Shown here one piece after another: positions 33,287 to 42,207 of a stretch of DNA of 64,000 nucleotides (positions are counted from its first letter, which is position 1; each line of letters begins with the position of its first letter). The stretch lies in assembly GCA_009360885.1 (NCBI GenBank), contig SPEL01000002.1, positions 186,001 through 250,000 of the forward strand, written 5' to 3'. The position numbers and the translations under genes are program-made. Source of the DNA: Sphingobium sp. Its GTDB lineage: Bacteria; Pseudomonadota; Alphaproteobacteria; Sphingomonadales; Sphingomonadaceae. Under the pieces are notes generated by a model, which saw only the letters and a program-made list of their open reading frames with translations, made no database searches and had not been told where the DNA came from.

Positions 33287-34879
33287 CTAAGCGTGCTTTT
33301 TATGCCGGTGAAACACACGCCCCCAGCCCCGGAACAATCCTCTTTTCCCGCCGCTTTCACCCCGCGCCCCGCCCAATGGCTCAAACATCGCATCCGGCCC
33401 TTCCGGGTCTAATATCTCATTATCGGCAAGCCATTGTTCTATCGCGCTTAAATCAGGCACTTCATAAGGGATGAGGCTGCGCCCCGTACCGCGCAATTTC
33501 TCGATCACAGCTATGAGCGAGCCATCAGCCTCCAGCCGTTCCGTCACTTCCTGCGCAGTGACGCCCAGATGCTCTGCCAGCAGGTCGTTGCGTAATTCGG
33601 CAATATGTGGGCGCACATGCCCATTACCCGGTTCATCCACGCTCAGCACCACATCACATTCGCTATCCAGCCGCATAGATCGATTGTTGAAATTGGATGA
33701 CCCGACCCTCAGCACACAATCATCCACCACCATCAGCTTGGCATGTACGTAAATGGGGCCACCCGCCTCTGTTTGCGGGTGATAGAGACGAAAGCGGCCA
33801 TGACGATCAATGCGGTGCAAAGCCTCCACCAGACGCGCACGGGCCGTATCCATCGCCAAAGGCTCCAGCCAGCCCTCGGCGGTCAATGGGTTGATGATGA
33901 CGATTTCCGGCCCGTCCTCCTCCTGCAATCGCAGCGCGATGGCGCGGGCAATCTTGCGGGATGCGAAATACTGGCTTTCCGCGTAAATATGCTTTTTCGC
34001 ACTGGCGATGAGGTCGAGATAGATTTGCTCAATCTCATGCACGCCTTCGACATCGTCCATTTCCGGGCGTGTGCGGGCAACACCTATGCACACATCTTCA
34101 AAATCCGGCTCCAGCGCCTCTGGCCAGCAATCATGCGGATCATCAACAGGTGACAGCTTTTCTCCGGTGGCCATGGCCCAGCGCTCCCGCGCCAGATCAC
34201 CCAATGCCCGCGCCGCCGCACCATCAAAGGCGCTGGTTGCGTCATGCCATGGCTCATAGGGCTTGCCATCCGGGTTCACGCGCTCTGGGTCATCATCATG
34301 GTGGCAGCGCCGGTCCCAGCGGCCAAAGGTCATGTCTATGCCGCCGCAAAAAGCGAGCTGATCGTCAATCACCACAATTTTCTGATGATGGGACCCGGCC
34401 AAAGGGTGCTTGCCATCAAGGCGCAAGGTAATGCGTTTATGCGCTTTCCACCGTAAAATGGTAAAAAGCGTCCGCCCGCGTAGCAGCGTTTTAAAGGCCC
34501 CTGTATCCCAACGAAGCAGACGGATATGCAGATCGGGCCGGGTATTGGCCAGCCACAGGATGAAATCACCCAGATGCACCGGCCCTTCGCCCTCTGTTTC
34601 GTCTCGCCCTTCACCAAGGGGAATACGGGCATCAAAATCCCAGCCGATCAGGGTGATGCTTTTACGCGCCTTCAGCATCGCCGCACGCACGGCCACAAAA
34701 TAATCTGCGGCATCAACGATGAAAGCAAAGCGCTTTGCCTGTTCCACACGCCATATATTATATCCGGGCCGGAGCAGCTTTCCACCAGCCTGTGACATGC
34801 AATCTTCTGGCACTTTTATGTCTGCTCCTGATAAATATTCGGCCTGAGACTCGGTCATATTCCATTCCTCACAGCCCAC
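33287..34879 (-). CDS. Phospholipase D-like domain protein
   Basis: 530 residues with two HKD motifs: HHQKIVVIDDQLAFCGGIDMTFGRWD (about residue 165) and YVHAKLMVVDDCVLRVGSSNFNNRSMRLDSE (about 405). The pair makes one active site in PLD-superfamily phosphatidyltransferases or phospholipases. There is no membrane segment, which argues against a typical cardiolipin synthase; cytosolic or peripheral PLD-like proteins of this type are known in alphaproteobacteria. The C-terminus is basic (RGWGRVFHRHKKHA). Confidence 0.88.
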   Translation of the reverse strand: MGCEEWNMTESQAEYLSGADIKVPEDCMSQAGGKLLRPGYNIWRVEQAKRFAFIVDAADYFVAVRAAMLKARKSITLIGWDFDARIPLGEGRDETEGEGPVHLGDFILWLANTRPDLHIRLLRWDTGAFKTLLRGRTLFTILRWKAHKRITLRLDGKHPLAGSHHQKIVVIDDQLAFCGGIDMTFGRWDRRCHHDDDPERVNPDGKPYEPWHDATSAFDGAAARALGDLARERWAMATGEKLSPVDDPHDCWPEALEPDFEDVCIGVARTRPEMDDVEGVHEIEQIYLDLIASAKKHIYAESQYFASRKIARAIALRLQEEDGPEIVIINPLTAEGWLEPLAMDTARARLVEALHRIDRHGRFRLYHPQTEAGGPIYVHAKLMVVDDCVLRVGSSNFNNRSMRLDSECDVVLSVDEPGNGHVRPHIAELRNDLLAEHLGVTAQEVTERLEADGSLIAVIEKLRGTGRSLIPYEVPDLSAIEQWLADNEILDPEGPDAMFEPLGGARGESGGKRGLFRGWGRVFHRHKKHA

Positions 34880-35202
34880 TTCTCCCGGTTAAAGACATAA
34901 TCGCAGTGAACGCAGAAAAGGGAATTTATGTCCTACACATTCTGTCCAGATACGCACATAAAATCCATTATATATGAAAAAATGGCGCGATAGCAGGCAT
35001 TTGCCAATGCAAAACGGGGAAACCGGAACAAAACAGGACCAGCGTTAACCGTAAAATATTGTACCGTAATGGGGCAAGCCTTAATCGTTGCTTGGAAAAC
35101 CATATGAAAGGAGTATGCCGCAGTGCATCAGGGTGCTGGCCATTCATTCATAGTCAGCCACCTAAAATGGATTATATGGTTAAGAAGGCACGAGAGACTA
35201 AC
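34880..35202. other. Divergent promoter region before the choice-of-anchor A gene
   Basis: 323 bp between the PLD-like gene (- strand) and the exported protein gene (+ strand). It is moderately AT-rich. It should hold both promoters. The reading frame upstream of 35203 stays open to 35059 but does not look like coding sequence. No clear operator seen. Confidence 0.4.
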
Positions 35203-36300
35203 ATGAGAAATTCTGGCTTTATGATTGCTGCGGTTGCGGCAGTCAGCACTCTCTCCGGTATTGCTTATGCACAATCAGGCTTGCTGATCGGCACTGATGC
35301 GATGAAGGAATGGAACCTCATCGTGCTGGGTGATCTCAATTCTTCTTCGGAAGTCGAAGGCCGCACCTTTGTTGGTGGTAATCTCTCCGGCTCATCCAGC
35401 AACTATGCCATCGCCGGTGGTCAGCCCGCCAGCGCAAATGGCCAACCGGGCCTGACTGTGGTTGGCAATGTAACCGGTGGCCACAAAAACCTGAACAATG
35501 GTTCGGGCGCTGTTATCGGCGGTAATGTGGAAAGCGGGTTCAACCTCAACGGCAATGTACAGACCGTGAAGGTTGGCGGCACCATCAGCAATACCAACGT
35601 GAACAATAATATTGTTCAATCCGGCCTGAAGGATAGCGATAGCAACTTCAGCAGCAATCTGGACCGTCAGAAAAGCCTGCTCTCCAGCAGCATGACCGAC
35701 CTCAGCAATGATTTCAACAAGCTGTCTTCTAACAGCACTGTTGCGATTAATGGCAATCGCGCCACGTTCAACTCAACGCCCGGCACAGACGGCGTTGCGG
35801 TATTCAACCTGACGTCTGACCAGCTCAATCAGATTGGTGAAATTGCCTTCAACCTCAATGGCGCAACCACCGCCATCGTGAATGTCAGCGGGAAAAACAT
35901 CACCCTCAACGACAACTTCTTGGGGAATGTTGATGGCCTTGCTGAAAAGGTAATCTGGAATTTCAGCGAAGCAGAAAAGCTCGATCTTTCAACTGCATGG
36001 CGCGGATCGGTGCTGGCACCGGGCGCGGATGCGACCACCCATAACTATATTCAGGGTTCTGGTGTATTCGCCAATCTGAAGCAGGATGGCGAAATGCATG
36101 TGGGCACTTATAATGGTGGTTACACCCCACCCTCCGGCGGCTCTTCTTCCGGTGGTTCTTCATCGGGTGGAACATCTTCTGGCGGAACCCCGGTTGATGT
36201 GCCGGAAGCCCCTGCCCTCGGCCTGTTCATGGGCGGCGTTGCCGGCCTGATGCTGATGCGCCGCATCCGCGCGCGCCGCGCCGCGAAGAAGGGCGAATAA
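35203..36300 (+). CDS. Exported choice-of-anchor A family protein with PEP-CTERM-like tail
   Basis: 365 residues. A signal peptide (MRNSGFMIAAVAAVSTLSGIAYAQ) leads to a choice-of-anchor A domain. The domain is rich in Asn/Gly/Ser, with EWNLIVLGDLNSSSEVEGRTFVGGNL at its start, NVTGGHKNLNNGSGAVIGGN repeats of a beta-helix type and WRGSVLAPGADATTHN near the end. A Gly/Ser linker (GGSSSGGSSSGGTSSGGT) precedes the tail VDVPEAPALGLFMGGVAG, then a hydrophobic helix and Arg/Lys-rich end. This is the PEP-CTERM layout (VPE motif, helix, basic tail) recognised by an exosortase, with PEAP instead of PEP. Starts at 35176 or further upstream are possible; 35203 gives the cleanest signal peptide. Confidence 0.88.
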   Translation: MRNSGFMIAAVAAVSTLSGIAYAQSGLLIGTDAMKEWNLIVLGDLNSSSEVEGRTFVGGNLSGSSSNYAIAGGQPASANGQPGLTVVGNVTGGHKNLNNGSGAVIGGNVESGFNLNGNVQTVKVGGTISNTNVNNNIVQSGLKDSDSNFSSNLDRQKSLLSSSMTDLSNDFNKLSSNSTVAINGNRATFNSTPGTDGVAVFNLTSDQLNQIGEIAFNLNGATTAIVNVSGKNITLNDNFLGNVDGLAEKVIWNFSEAEKLDLSTAWRGSVLAPGADATTHNYIQGSGVFANLKQDGEMHVGTYNGGYTPPSGGSSSGGSSSGGTSSGGTPVDVPEAPALGLFMGGVAGLMLMRRIRARRAAKKGE

Positions 36301-36327
36301 ACCCTTCCTTCCCCCTGAACAACGGAA

Positions 36328-36358
36328 AGGCCGCCCACTAAACCGGGCGGCTTTTTCT
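36328..36358 (+). terminator. Terminator of the choice-of-anchor A gene
   Basis: GCCGCCC (36330-36336), an 8-nt loop, GGGCGGC (36345-36351), then TTTTTCTTT, 29 bp after the stop codon. Confidence 0.92.
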
Positions 36359-36502
36359 TTGCCTCTTTTCGGCATCGGAAATAGCCCGGAGAAACTTCCA
36401 GAGCGATAATGTCAGAGCCAAGCCCCTAGTTGTTCGCTACACTGAACAGACAGGCGCCGAGCGAACTTCAGATTTATCAGGGTCACTATCAAGTATATGA
36501 TA

Positions 36503-36580
36503 TTAGTGTGGTTTATGGATTTGAAATACGCTCCGCACCCAGCCCCCAAAATGAGGCGTATTTCAAGTCCGCCACACTAA
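36503..36580. repeat. Two-tier 78-bp inverted repeat
   Basis: Outer arms TTAGTGTGG (36503-36511) and CCACACTAA (36572-36580) are perfect 9-bp complements. Inner arms TTGAAATACGC (36521-36531) and GCGTATTTCAA (36556-36566) are perfect 11-bp complements. The junctions are unequal (9 and 5 bp) and the central loop has 24 bp. It lies in a 350-bp region without a credible gene, between a terminator and the end of the histidine kinase gene, about 75 bp past that gene's stop. No T-tract follows. It could be a hairpin RNA element or a remnant of a small mobile element. Confidence 0.75.
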
Positions 36581-36656
36581 GAAACGCAAATCAGCAAAGC
36601 TACATAACTTTCAGCGCGGTTCAGCCGATTCAAAATAATCGAAAACCGCTATAAAA

Positions 36657-38051
36657 TCAGCCTTTCTCACCGCCCCGGTACAACGGCAGATCAATCTGCA
36701 CTTCCAGCCCATTTACCGGCCGCCCATGATATGATCGGTTCCGTGCCGATATACGCCCCCCCAACGCCATTACGGCCCGCCGTGCAATCGCCAGACCAAG
36801 GCCAAAGCCGCCGCTCGCCTGTGGGGACAACCGCACAAACGGATCAAACATGGATGCTATTTTATCATCGGGAATACCGGGGCCTTCATCCCGCACAAAT
36901 AAGATTGCACGCCCGGACGAAGGAGCCATCAGAGCCTCCATATCCTGCCCGCGCTCAACCCGTAATTCAACCTCCACCACCTGCCCCGTGGTGGACAGCT
37001 TAATCGCATTACGCACCACATTTTCCAGCGCACGACGCATCAATTCAAACTCACCCTGCACGATAAGATCATGCCGGGGCAGGCTATCATCTGTGATGCT
37101 ATCCCCCTCATTATCGCTGGTAAAGCGAGCATCAACCCGCACCCCGCTCGCCTTCGCCTCATAGCGCGCATTAGCAAGGATATTTTCAACCAGTCCGCCC
37201 AATTCGAAATAGCTATCCTGCCCCTGCCCGCCACTTTCCAGACGCGCGAGGGAGAGTAATTCACCGACCAGCTCATCCAGCCTGCGCACCTCTGTCTCAA
37301 TACGCTCAACCGATGTTGCGGCCTTGGCCGGGTTCTGCCGCATCAATGCAATCGCCAGATTCAGCCGGGCGAGCGGAGAGCGCAGTTCATGGCTGACATC
37401 ATGGAGAAGTTGATCTCGCATCGCCAGCAACTGCTCCAGCCGGGCGGCCATAGCATCAAAATCCCGCGCCAGATCGGCAATTTCGTCCCGTCGGCTCCCC
37501 ATATCAGGCAAAAGGCGCGTATCGAGTTGGCCTGCCGCCAGCCTTCCAAAACCACGCTGCATCGTACGGATCGGGCGCGTCAGATACCATGCCAGCCCGG
37601 CTGCGAACAACAGGCCCCCCACCGCCGCCGCAATCATATAATCGCCTGAACGCCGCAGGCTGCGCAGGAAGCTCCATTCCCGGCGGGATTCCCCTTTATT
37701 CACATAGACCAGCGCCAGTTGCTGTCCTTCGGGTGTACGGGCCATCATCACCCGCTTATTCGGTGCTGGCGCGGGGGGCTGCGCGCCCTTTGCCACCGGC
37801 AATATCTCTATCGCGTCCTGCTGTTCCACCGGCATGGCAGCCCGTAATGCCTGATAGGCTGGCATGCCACCTGTTTCTATGACATTGCGGGCGGAGGCCA
37901 GTTGCACCGGCGCAACCTTTTCATCCATCACCCACTGCAATGATGGCGGAGGGTCCCAAGTCAGAAAGAATATCAGCCAGCTACCCTGATTGATAAGCAG
38001 CGCCGTGCACCAGAAGGCCAGACAGATTTTCCAGAACAAGCGTCCTCTCAT
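36657..38051 (-). CDS. Sensor histidine kinase (CpxA/EnvZ-like)
   Basis: 464 residues. Two membrane helices, near residues 8-28 and 135-160, flank a short periplasmic sensor region (about 105 residues). Then come a HAMP domain (TRPIRTMQRGFGRLAAGQLDTRL), a HisKA with phospho-acceptor His in LLHDVSHELRSPLARLNLAI, and an HATPase_c with NVVRNAIKLS, DEGPGIPDD and GGFGLGLAIARR. The RR gene is 24 bp upstream and the efflux genes macAB-tolC are divergent, so the system probably controls them. The ligand is unknown. Confidence 0.93.
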   Translation of the reverse strand: MRGRLFWKICLAFWCTALLINQGSWLIFFLTWDPPPSLQWVMDEKVAPVQLASARNVIETGGMPAYQALRAAMPVEQQDAIEILPVAKGAQPPAPAPNKRVMMARTPEGQQLALVYVNKGESRREWSFLRSLRRSGDYMIAAAVGGLLFAAGLAWYLTRPIRTMQRGFGRLAAGQLDTRLLPDMGSRRDEIADLARDFDAMAARLEQLLAMRDQLLHDVSHELRSPLARLNLAIALMRQNPAKAATSVERIETEVRRLDELVGELLSLARLESGGQGQDSYFELGGLVENILANARYEAKASGVRVDARFTSDNEGDSITDDSLPRHDLIVQGEFELMRRALENVVRNAIKLSTTGQVVEVELRVERGQDMEALMAPSSGRAILFVRDEGPGIPDDKIASMFDPFVRLSPQASGGFGLGLAIARRAVMALGGRISARNRSYHGRPVNGLEVQIDLPLYRGGEKG

Positions 38052-38075
38052 GTTTCGGTTCTCATTCTCTGGCTC

Positions 38076-38807
38076 TCACTTCACGCTCAGCCGATATCCG
38101 ACACCGCGCACCGTTTCGATATGCAGCGCTTCATCTGCCCCGGCAGCGGAGAGCTTTTGCCGGATATTGCTGACATGCACATCAAGGCTGCGGTCAAAGG
38201 CCTCCCGCGGGCGGCCCAGTGCAATCAGGGAAAGATCATCCTTGGAGACGACCTCCTCCCCCACGCGAACCAATGCCTCCAGCACGTTGAATTCCGAAGT
38301 CGTCAGATCAATTTCCTGCCCATGCCAGCTTAGCCTGCGCGCACCGGGATGCAGTTCTAACCCGGCGATGGAAAACACCGGAGAAGCCGGGGCACTATCG
38401 GCCCGCTCCATCTGCGGACGGCGGCGCAGCACCGCCCGGATGCGCGCCACTAATTCCAGCGGGAAATAGGGTTTCGCCACATAATCATCCGCGCCCATTT
38501 CCAGACCGGCAACCCGATCAAGATTATCGCCCCGCGCCGTCAGCATGATGATGGGCACATCGCTGACCCGGCGAATGCGGCGCAGCGCTTCTATGCCATT
38601 CAGACGCGGCATCATCACATCCAGCACCAGCGCATCAAACCGGCCAGAAAGCGCAGCCTGAACCCCGGCCTCCCCATCATGGGCGACTTCTGTTTCAAAG
38701 CCTTCGCCAGCGAGATATTCTGTCAGCATCCCGCTGAGTTCAACATCATCATCGACGATCAGCAACCGCACCCGGATACCCTTTCCCTTGCTCATTTCAT
38801 AATTCAT
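38076..38807 (-). CDS. OmpR-family response regulator
   Basis: About 243 residues. The receiver domain has RLLIVDDDVELSGMLTEYL, the phospho-acceptor Asp in DALVLDVMMPRLNG and Lys in YVAKPYFPLEL. The C-terminal winged helix (DLTTSEFNVLEALVRVGEEVVSKDDL, then SLDVHVSNIRQKLSAAG and VRGVGYRLSV) is of the CpxR/OmpR type. The start is uncertain: ATG 38807 (MNYEMSKGKG) or 38795; an upstream extension to 38888 is unlikely. It is probably translated with the kinase and is divergent from macA. Confidence 0.92.
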   Translation of the reverse strand: MNYEMSKGKGIRVRLLIVDDDVELSGMLTEYLAGEGFETEVAHDGEAGVQAALSGRFDALVLDVMMPRLNGIEALRRIRRVSDVPIIMLTARGDNLDRVAGLEMGADDYVAKPYFPLELVARIRAVLRRRPQMERADSAPASPVFSIAGLELHPGARRLSWHGQEIDLTTSEFNVLEALVRVGEEVVSKDDLSLIALGRPREAFDRSLDVHVSNIRQKLSAAGADEALHIETVRGVGYRLSVK

Positions 38808-39000
38808 AGCAGCATCATTATTGCCATCATGGCGATGCTGGCGGCCCGTGTCAGCGGTCTTTACACTATCCTTACACGGCATTTTCACTCCCTTAACAGA
38901 CAGGATCGTGCCATGCAGCTAATAGCGATAATATGCGGGCCTAAAATGCCTGCTGATATGCCCGCTATTATGCTGAAATGCGCAAGCGAAAGGATGACTG

Positions 39001-40197
39001 GTGAAACTCCCTTCCCGTAAGACCATGATTTTTATGGCCGTTGGCGCCGTCATTCTGGCCATTGCTTTGTGGTGGGCAGGCCTGTTCTCTTCCGCCCCTA
39101 CGCAGCAATTTGTAACGGCTGAGGCACGCATGGCGGACCTAGAGGATACGGTATTGGCGACCGGCCAGCTCGAACCATTTGAAATGGTCAGCGTCGGCGC
39201 GCAGGTATCCGGGCAGGTGGTGAAACTGCATGTAGAAGTTGGGGATCGCGTAAAAATAGGCACGCCTATTGCAGAAATCGACAGCCTGCCGCAGCAAAAT
39301 GCGCTGCGTAACGCGCAAGCTGCGCTCGATAATGTGAAGGCCCAGCGCCTTTCGATGCAGGCGGAACTGGCGCAAGCGGAACTGAACTTCGCCCGGCAGC
39401 AAAAAATGCTGAATGCGGATGCTACGTCCCGTGAGGATTATGAGGCCGCCCGCGCTACCCTCGCCACGCGCAAGGCGTCAATCGCTGCGCTGGATGCCCA
39501 GATCAGACAGGCGGACATCACCGCCGACACCGCCCGCATCAACCTCGGTTATACGCGTATCAACGCACCGATTGACGGCATTGTCGTCGCCGTGGTCACG
39601 GAAGAAGGCCGCACAGTTAACGCCAACCAGTCGGCCCCCACCATTGTGATGATCGCCAAGCTGGATACTATGACGGTGGAGGCCCAGATTTCCGAGGCAG
39701 ATGTAATGCGGGTCAAGCCAGACCAGAAGGTGTATTTCACCGTATTGGGCGCCCCGGATAAGCGCTATTATGCGAAATTGCGGTCCATCGACCCTGCGCC
39801 TACATCCATCGCCAATACGGCATCCGCTACCGGCAGCAGCAGCTCCTCAACCACCGAAGAAGCCATTTATTACAATGGCCTGTTCGACGTTCCTAACCCT
39901 AATGGCGAACTACGCGCGATGATGACCGCGCAGGTTTATATCGTCCTCAATGAGGCGAAAAATGTGCTTCTCATCCCCGCAACGGCCCTTGGCGAAAAGG
40001 GCAAGGACGGCAGCTATAGCGTGCGCGTCGTCAACGAACAGGGCGAGGCCATACCCCGCAAGGTGAAGATCGGCCTCAATAACAAAGTCGATGCGCAGGT
40101 TCTTTCCGGGCTGAAGGCCGGCGACAAAGTCGTCATCGGCGACAGCGCTGGCGCAAAATCGATGCAGGGCTTCCCCGGCGGGCCACGGATGCGCTGA
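39001..40197 (+). CDS. macA: Periplasmic adaptor of a MacAB-type efflux pump (MacA)
   Basis: A membrane-fusion protein of a tripartite ABC efflux system, 398 residues. GTG start with AAAGGA upstream. An N-terminal membrane helix (TMIFMAVGAVILAIALWWAG) is followed by a lipoyl half (VSGQVVKLHVEVGDRVKIG), a coiled-coil hairpin (NAQAALDNVKAQRLSMQAELAQAELNFARQQKML...), the second lipoyl half (GYTRINAPIDGIVV) and beta-barrel and membrane-proximal domains (IPATALGEKGKDGSYSV). It passes substrate from MacB to a TolC-like channel. Confidence 0.93.
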   Translation: MKLPSRKTMIFMAVGAVILAIALWWAGLFSSAPTQQFVTAEARMADLEDTVLATGQLEPFEMVSVGAQVSGQVVKLHVEVGDRVKIGTPIAEIDSLPQQNALRNAQAALDNVKAQRLSMQAELAQAELNFARQQKMLNADATSREDYEAARATLATRKASIAALDAQIRQADITADTARINLGYTRINAPIDGIVVAVVTEEGRTVNANQSAPTIVMIAKLDTMTVEAQISEADVMRVKPDQKVYFTVLGAPDKRYYAKLRSIDPAPTSIANTASATGSSSSSTTEEAIYYNGLFDVPNPNGELRAMMTAQVYIVLNEAKNVLLIPATALGEKGKDGSYSVRVVNEQGEAIPRKVKIGLNNKVDAQVLSGLKAGDKVVIGDSAGAKSMQGFPGGPRMR

Positions 40198-40227
40198 TAA
40201 AAGGCTAGGTGAGAAGGCTGAACGATC

Positions 40228-42207
40228 ATGAGCAAAACGCCCATCATCTCCGTTCACGACCTGTGGCGGGAATATCCCGCCGGGGACGAGAGCATCGCCG
40301 TATTGCGCGGGGTCAACCTTGACATATATGCCGGGGAAATGGTCGCCATTGTGGGCGCGTCCGGCTCTGGCAAATCTACCCTGATGAACATATTGGGGTG
40401 CCTCGACCGGGCCACGCGGGGGCGCTATCTGGTAAATGATCGGGACGTCAGCAGGCTGGATGCTGATGAACTGGCGCAATTACGGCGCGAACATTTTGGC
40501 TTCATCTTTCAACGCTATAATCTGCTGGGGGATCTGGACGCACAGGCCAATGTAGAGGTGCCCGCCGTTTATTCCGGCATGTCCCGCCCGGACAGGCACA
40601 GCCGCGCCGCCGCTTTGCTGGGCCGCCTCGGCCTGATGGACCGGACACACCATCGCCCCGGTGAGCTATCCGGCGGGCAGCAACAGCGCGTTTCCATCGC
40701 TCGTGCGCTGATGAATGGCGGCGATGTGATCTTCGCGGACGAACCCACCGGCGCACTCGACAGCCAGAGCGGAACGGAGGTGCTGAAAATCCTGCATGAG
40801 CTGCATGATGAAGGCCGCACCATCATCATGGTCACGCATGATCGGGATATTGCCCAACAGGCAGACCGCATTATCGAGATTTCCGACGGTGAAATCATCA
40901 GTGACAGCCGCAAAGATGGCAAAAATATCGGTGAAGGAGAGCAACAGCTTGCTCCTTCTGATGACGCTAGCTCTGTCGCCTCCATCCGGCATAAACATGG
41001 CATGGCCGCCTTTACCGATCAGATGGCCGAGGCATTCCGTATGGCCATTATCGCCATGCGCGCTCATCAGCTCCGCACCTTCCTGACCATGCTGGGCATC
41101 ATTATCGGCATTGGCTCGGTCGTATCGGTGGTTGCTATTGGTCAGGGCACGCAAAAGCAGGTGCTGGAAAATATCAGCGGTATGGGTACCAACACTATCG
41201 ATATATTTTCCGGGCGAGGCTTTGGCGACACCCGTGCGACCCGCAGCGTAGCATTGCAAGCAGAGGATAGCGATGCGCTGGCTAAGGAAGCCTATATTCT
41301 GGGTTCCTCGCCTGTCATAAACAGCTCAGTCACAGGTCGCTATCGCAACATCACCGCCAATGTGGATCTTTACGGCGTTAGCGAACAATATTTCACCATC
41401 AAAGGCATGACCGCCGAAAAAGGCATATTGTTCGACAGCGACAGTGTCCGCCGCCGCGCACAGGATGTCGTCATTGACCAGAAAGCGCAAAAGGCGTTCT
41501 TTGCCGATGGCACCAGCCCCATTAATCAGGTAATCCTCGTCGGCCAGCTTCCCGTGCGGATCGTCGGGGTGATAGAGGATAGCCCCTCTATGCAGTTCAG
41601 CCAGAATCCGACGGTTTTCGCGCCCTATACCACGGTTCAGGCGCGGGCCGTCGGGCGCACTCGCATCCGTAACATCACCGTTCGGGTGGATGATAAGGTT
41701 TCATCGACCGCAGCCGAGCAAGCCGTCGTGCATCTGCTCTCTATCCGGCGGGGAACGGATGATTTCTTCATCATGAACAGTGATTCCATCCGTCAGGCGA
41801 TGGAAAAGACCGCCAGCACTATGTCTCTTCTGATTTCCGCAATTGCTGTGATTTCGTTAATTGTCGGGGGGATTGGCGTGATGAACATCATGCTGGTGTC
41901 CGTTACAGAACGCACGACCGAAATCGGCGTTCGTATGGCTGTGGGGGCACGACGCAGCGATATCATGGCGCAATTTCTGATAGAGGCGGTGCTGGTGTGC
42001 CTGATCGGCGGGGTATTGGGTATCGCCCTTGCGCTGGGCTTTGGCGCGATATTCGGCAAGGTCACAACGCAGTTTGAGCTGGTTTTCTCCACTGCTTCCA
42101 TCATCGCGGCCTTTGCCTGCTCAACCATCATCGGGCTGATTTTTGGCTGGCTCCCGGCACGCAACGCATCCTTGCTGGACCCGGTGCAGGCTCTGTCGAG
42201 ACAATGA
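40228..42207 (+). CDS. macB: MacB-type ABC efflux transporter (fused ATPase and permease)
   Basis: 659 residues. The N-terminal ATPase has Walker A GASGSGKS, signature LSGGQQQRVSIARAL and Walker B DVIFADEPTGALD. It is joined by a linker to the MacB permease: TM1 near residue 280 (AHQLRTFLTMLGIIIGIGSVV), a large periplasmic domain, then three C-terminal helices (SLLISAIAVISLIVGGIGVMNIMLVSVTERTTEIGVRMAVGAR...). Export of macrolides, peptides or siderophores is known for relatives; the substrate here is not known. A 30-bp gap separates it from macA and it overlaps the outer-membrane factor gene. Confidence 0.95.
   Translation: MSKTPIISVHDLWREYPAGDESIAVLRGVNLDIYAGEMVAIVGASGSGKSTLMNILGCLDRATRGRYLVNDRDVSRLDADELAQLRREHFGFIFQRYNLLGDLDAQANVEVPAVYSGMSRPDRHSRAAALLGRLGLMDRTHHRPGELSGGQQQRVSIARALMNGGDVIFADEPTGALDSQSGTEVLKILHELHDEGRTIIMVTHDRDIAQQADRIIEISDGEIISDSRKDGKNIGEGEQQLAPSDDASSVASIRHKHGMAAFTDQMAEAFRMAIIAMRAHQLRTFLTMLGIIIGIGSVVSVVAIGQGTQKQVLENISGMGTNTIDIFSGRGFGDTRATRSVALQAEDSDALAKEAYILGSSPVINSSVTGRYRNITANVDLYGVSEQYFTIKGMTAEKGILFDSDSVRRRAQDVVIDQKAQKAFFADGTSPINQVILVGQLPVRIVGVIEDSPSMQFSQNPTVFAPYTTVQARAVGRTRIRNITVRVDDKVSSTAAEQAVVHLLSIRRGTDDFFIMNSDSIRQAMEKTASTMSLLISAIAVISLIVGGIGVMNIMLVSVTERTTEIGVRMAVGARRSDIMAQFLIEAVLVCLIGGVLGIALALGFGAIFGKVTTQFELVFSTASIIAAFACSTIIGLIFGWLPARNASLLDPVQALSRQ

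Noticed and set aside
36430-36654. A 74-codon frame over the 78-bp inverted repeat
   Set aside because: No ribosome site, no family and the reading runs through both arms of the inverted repeat. Treated as non-coding.
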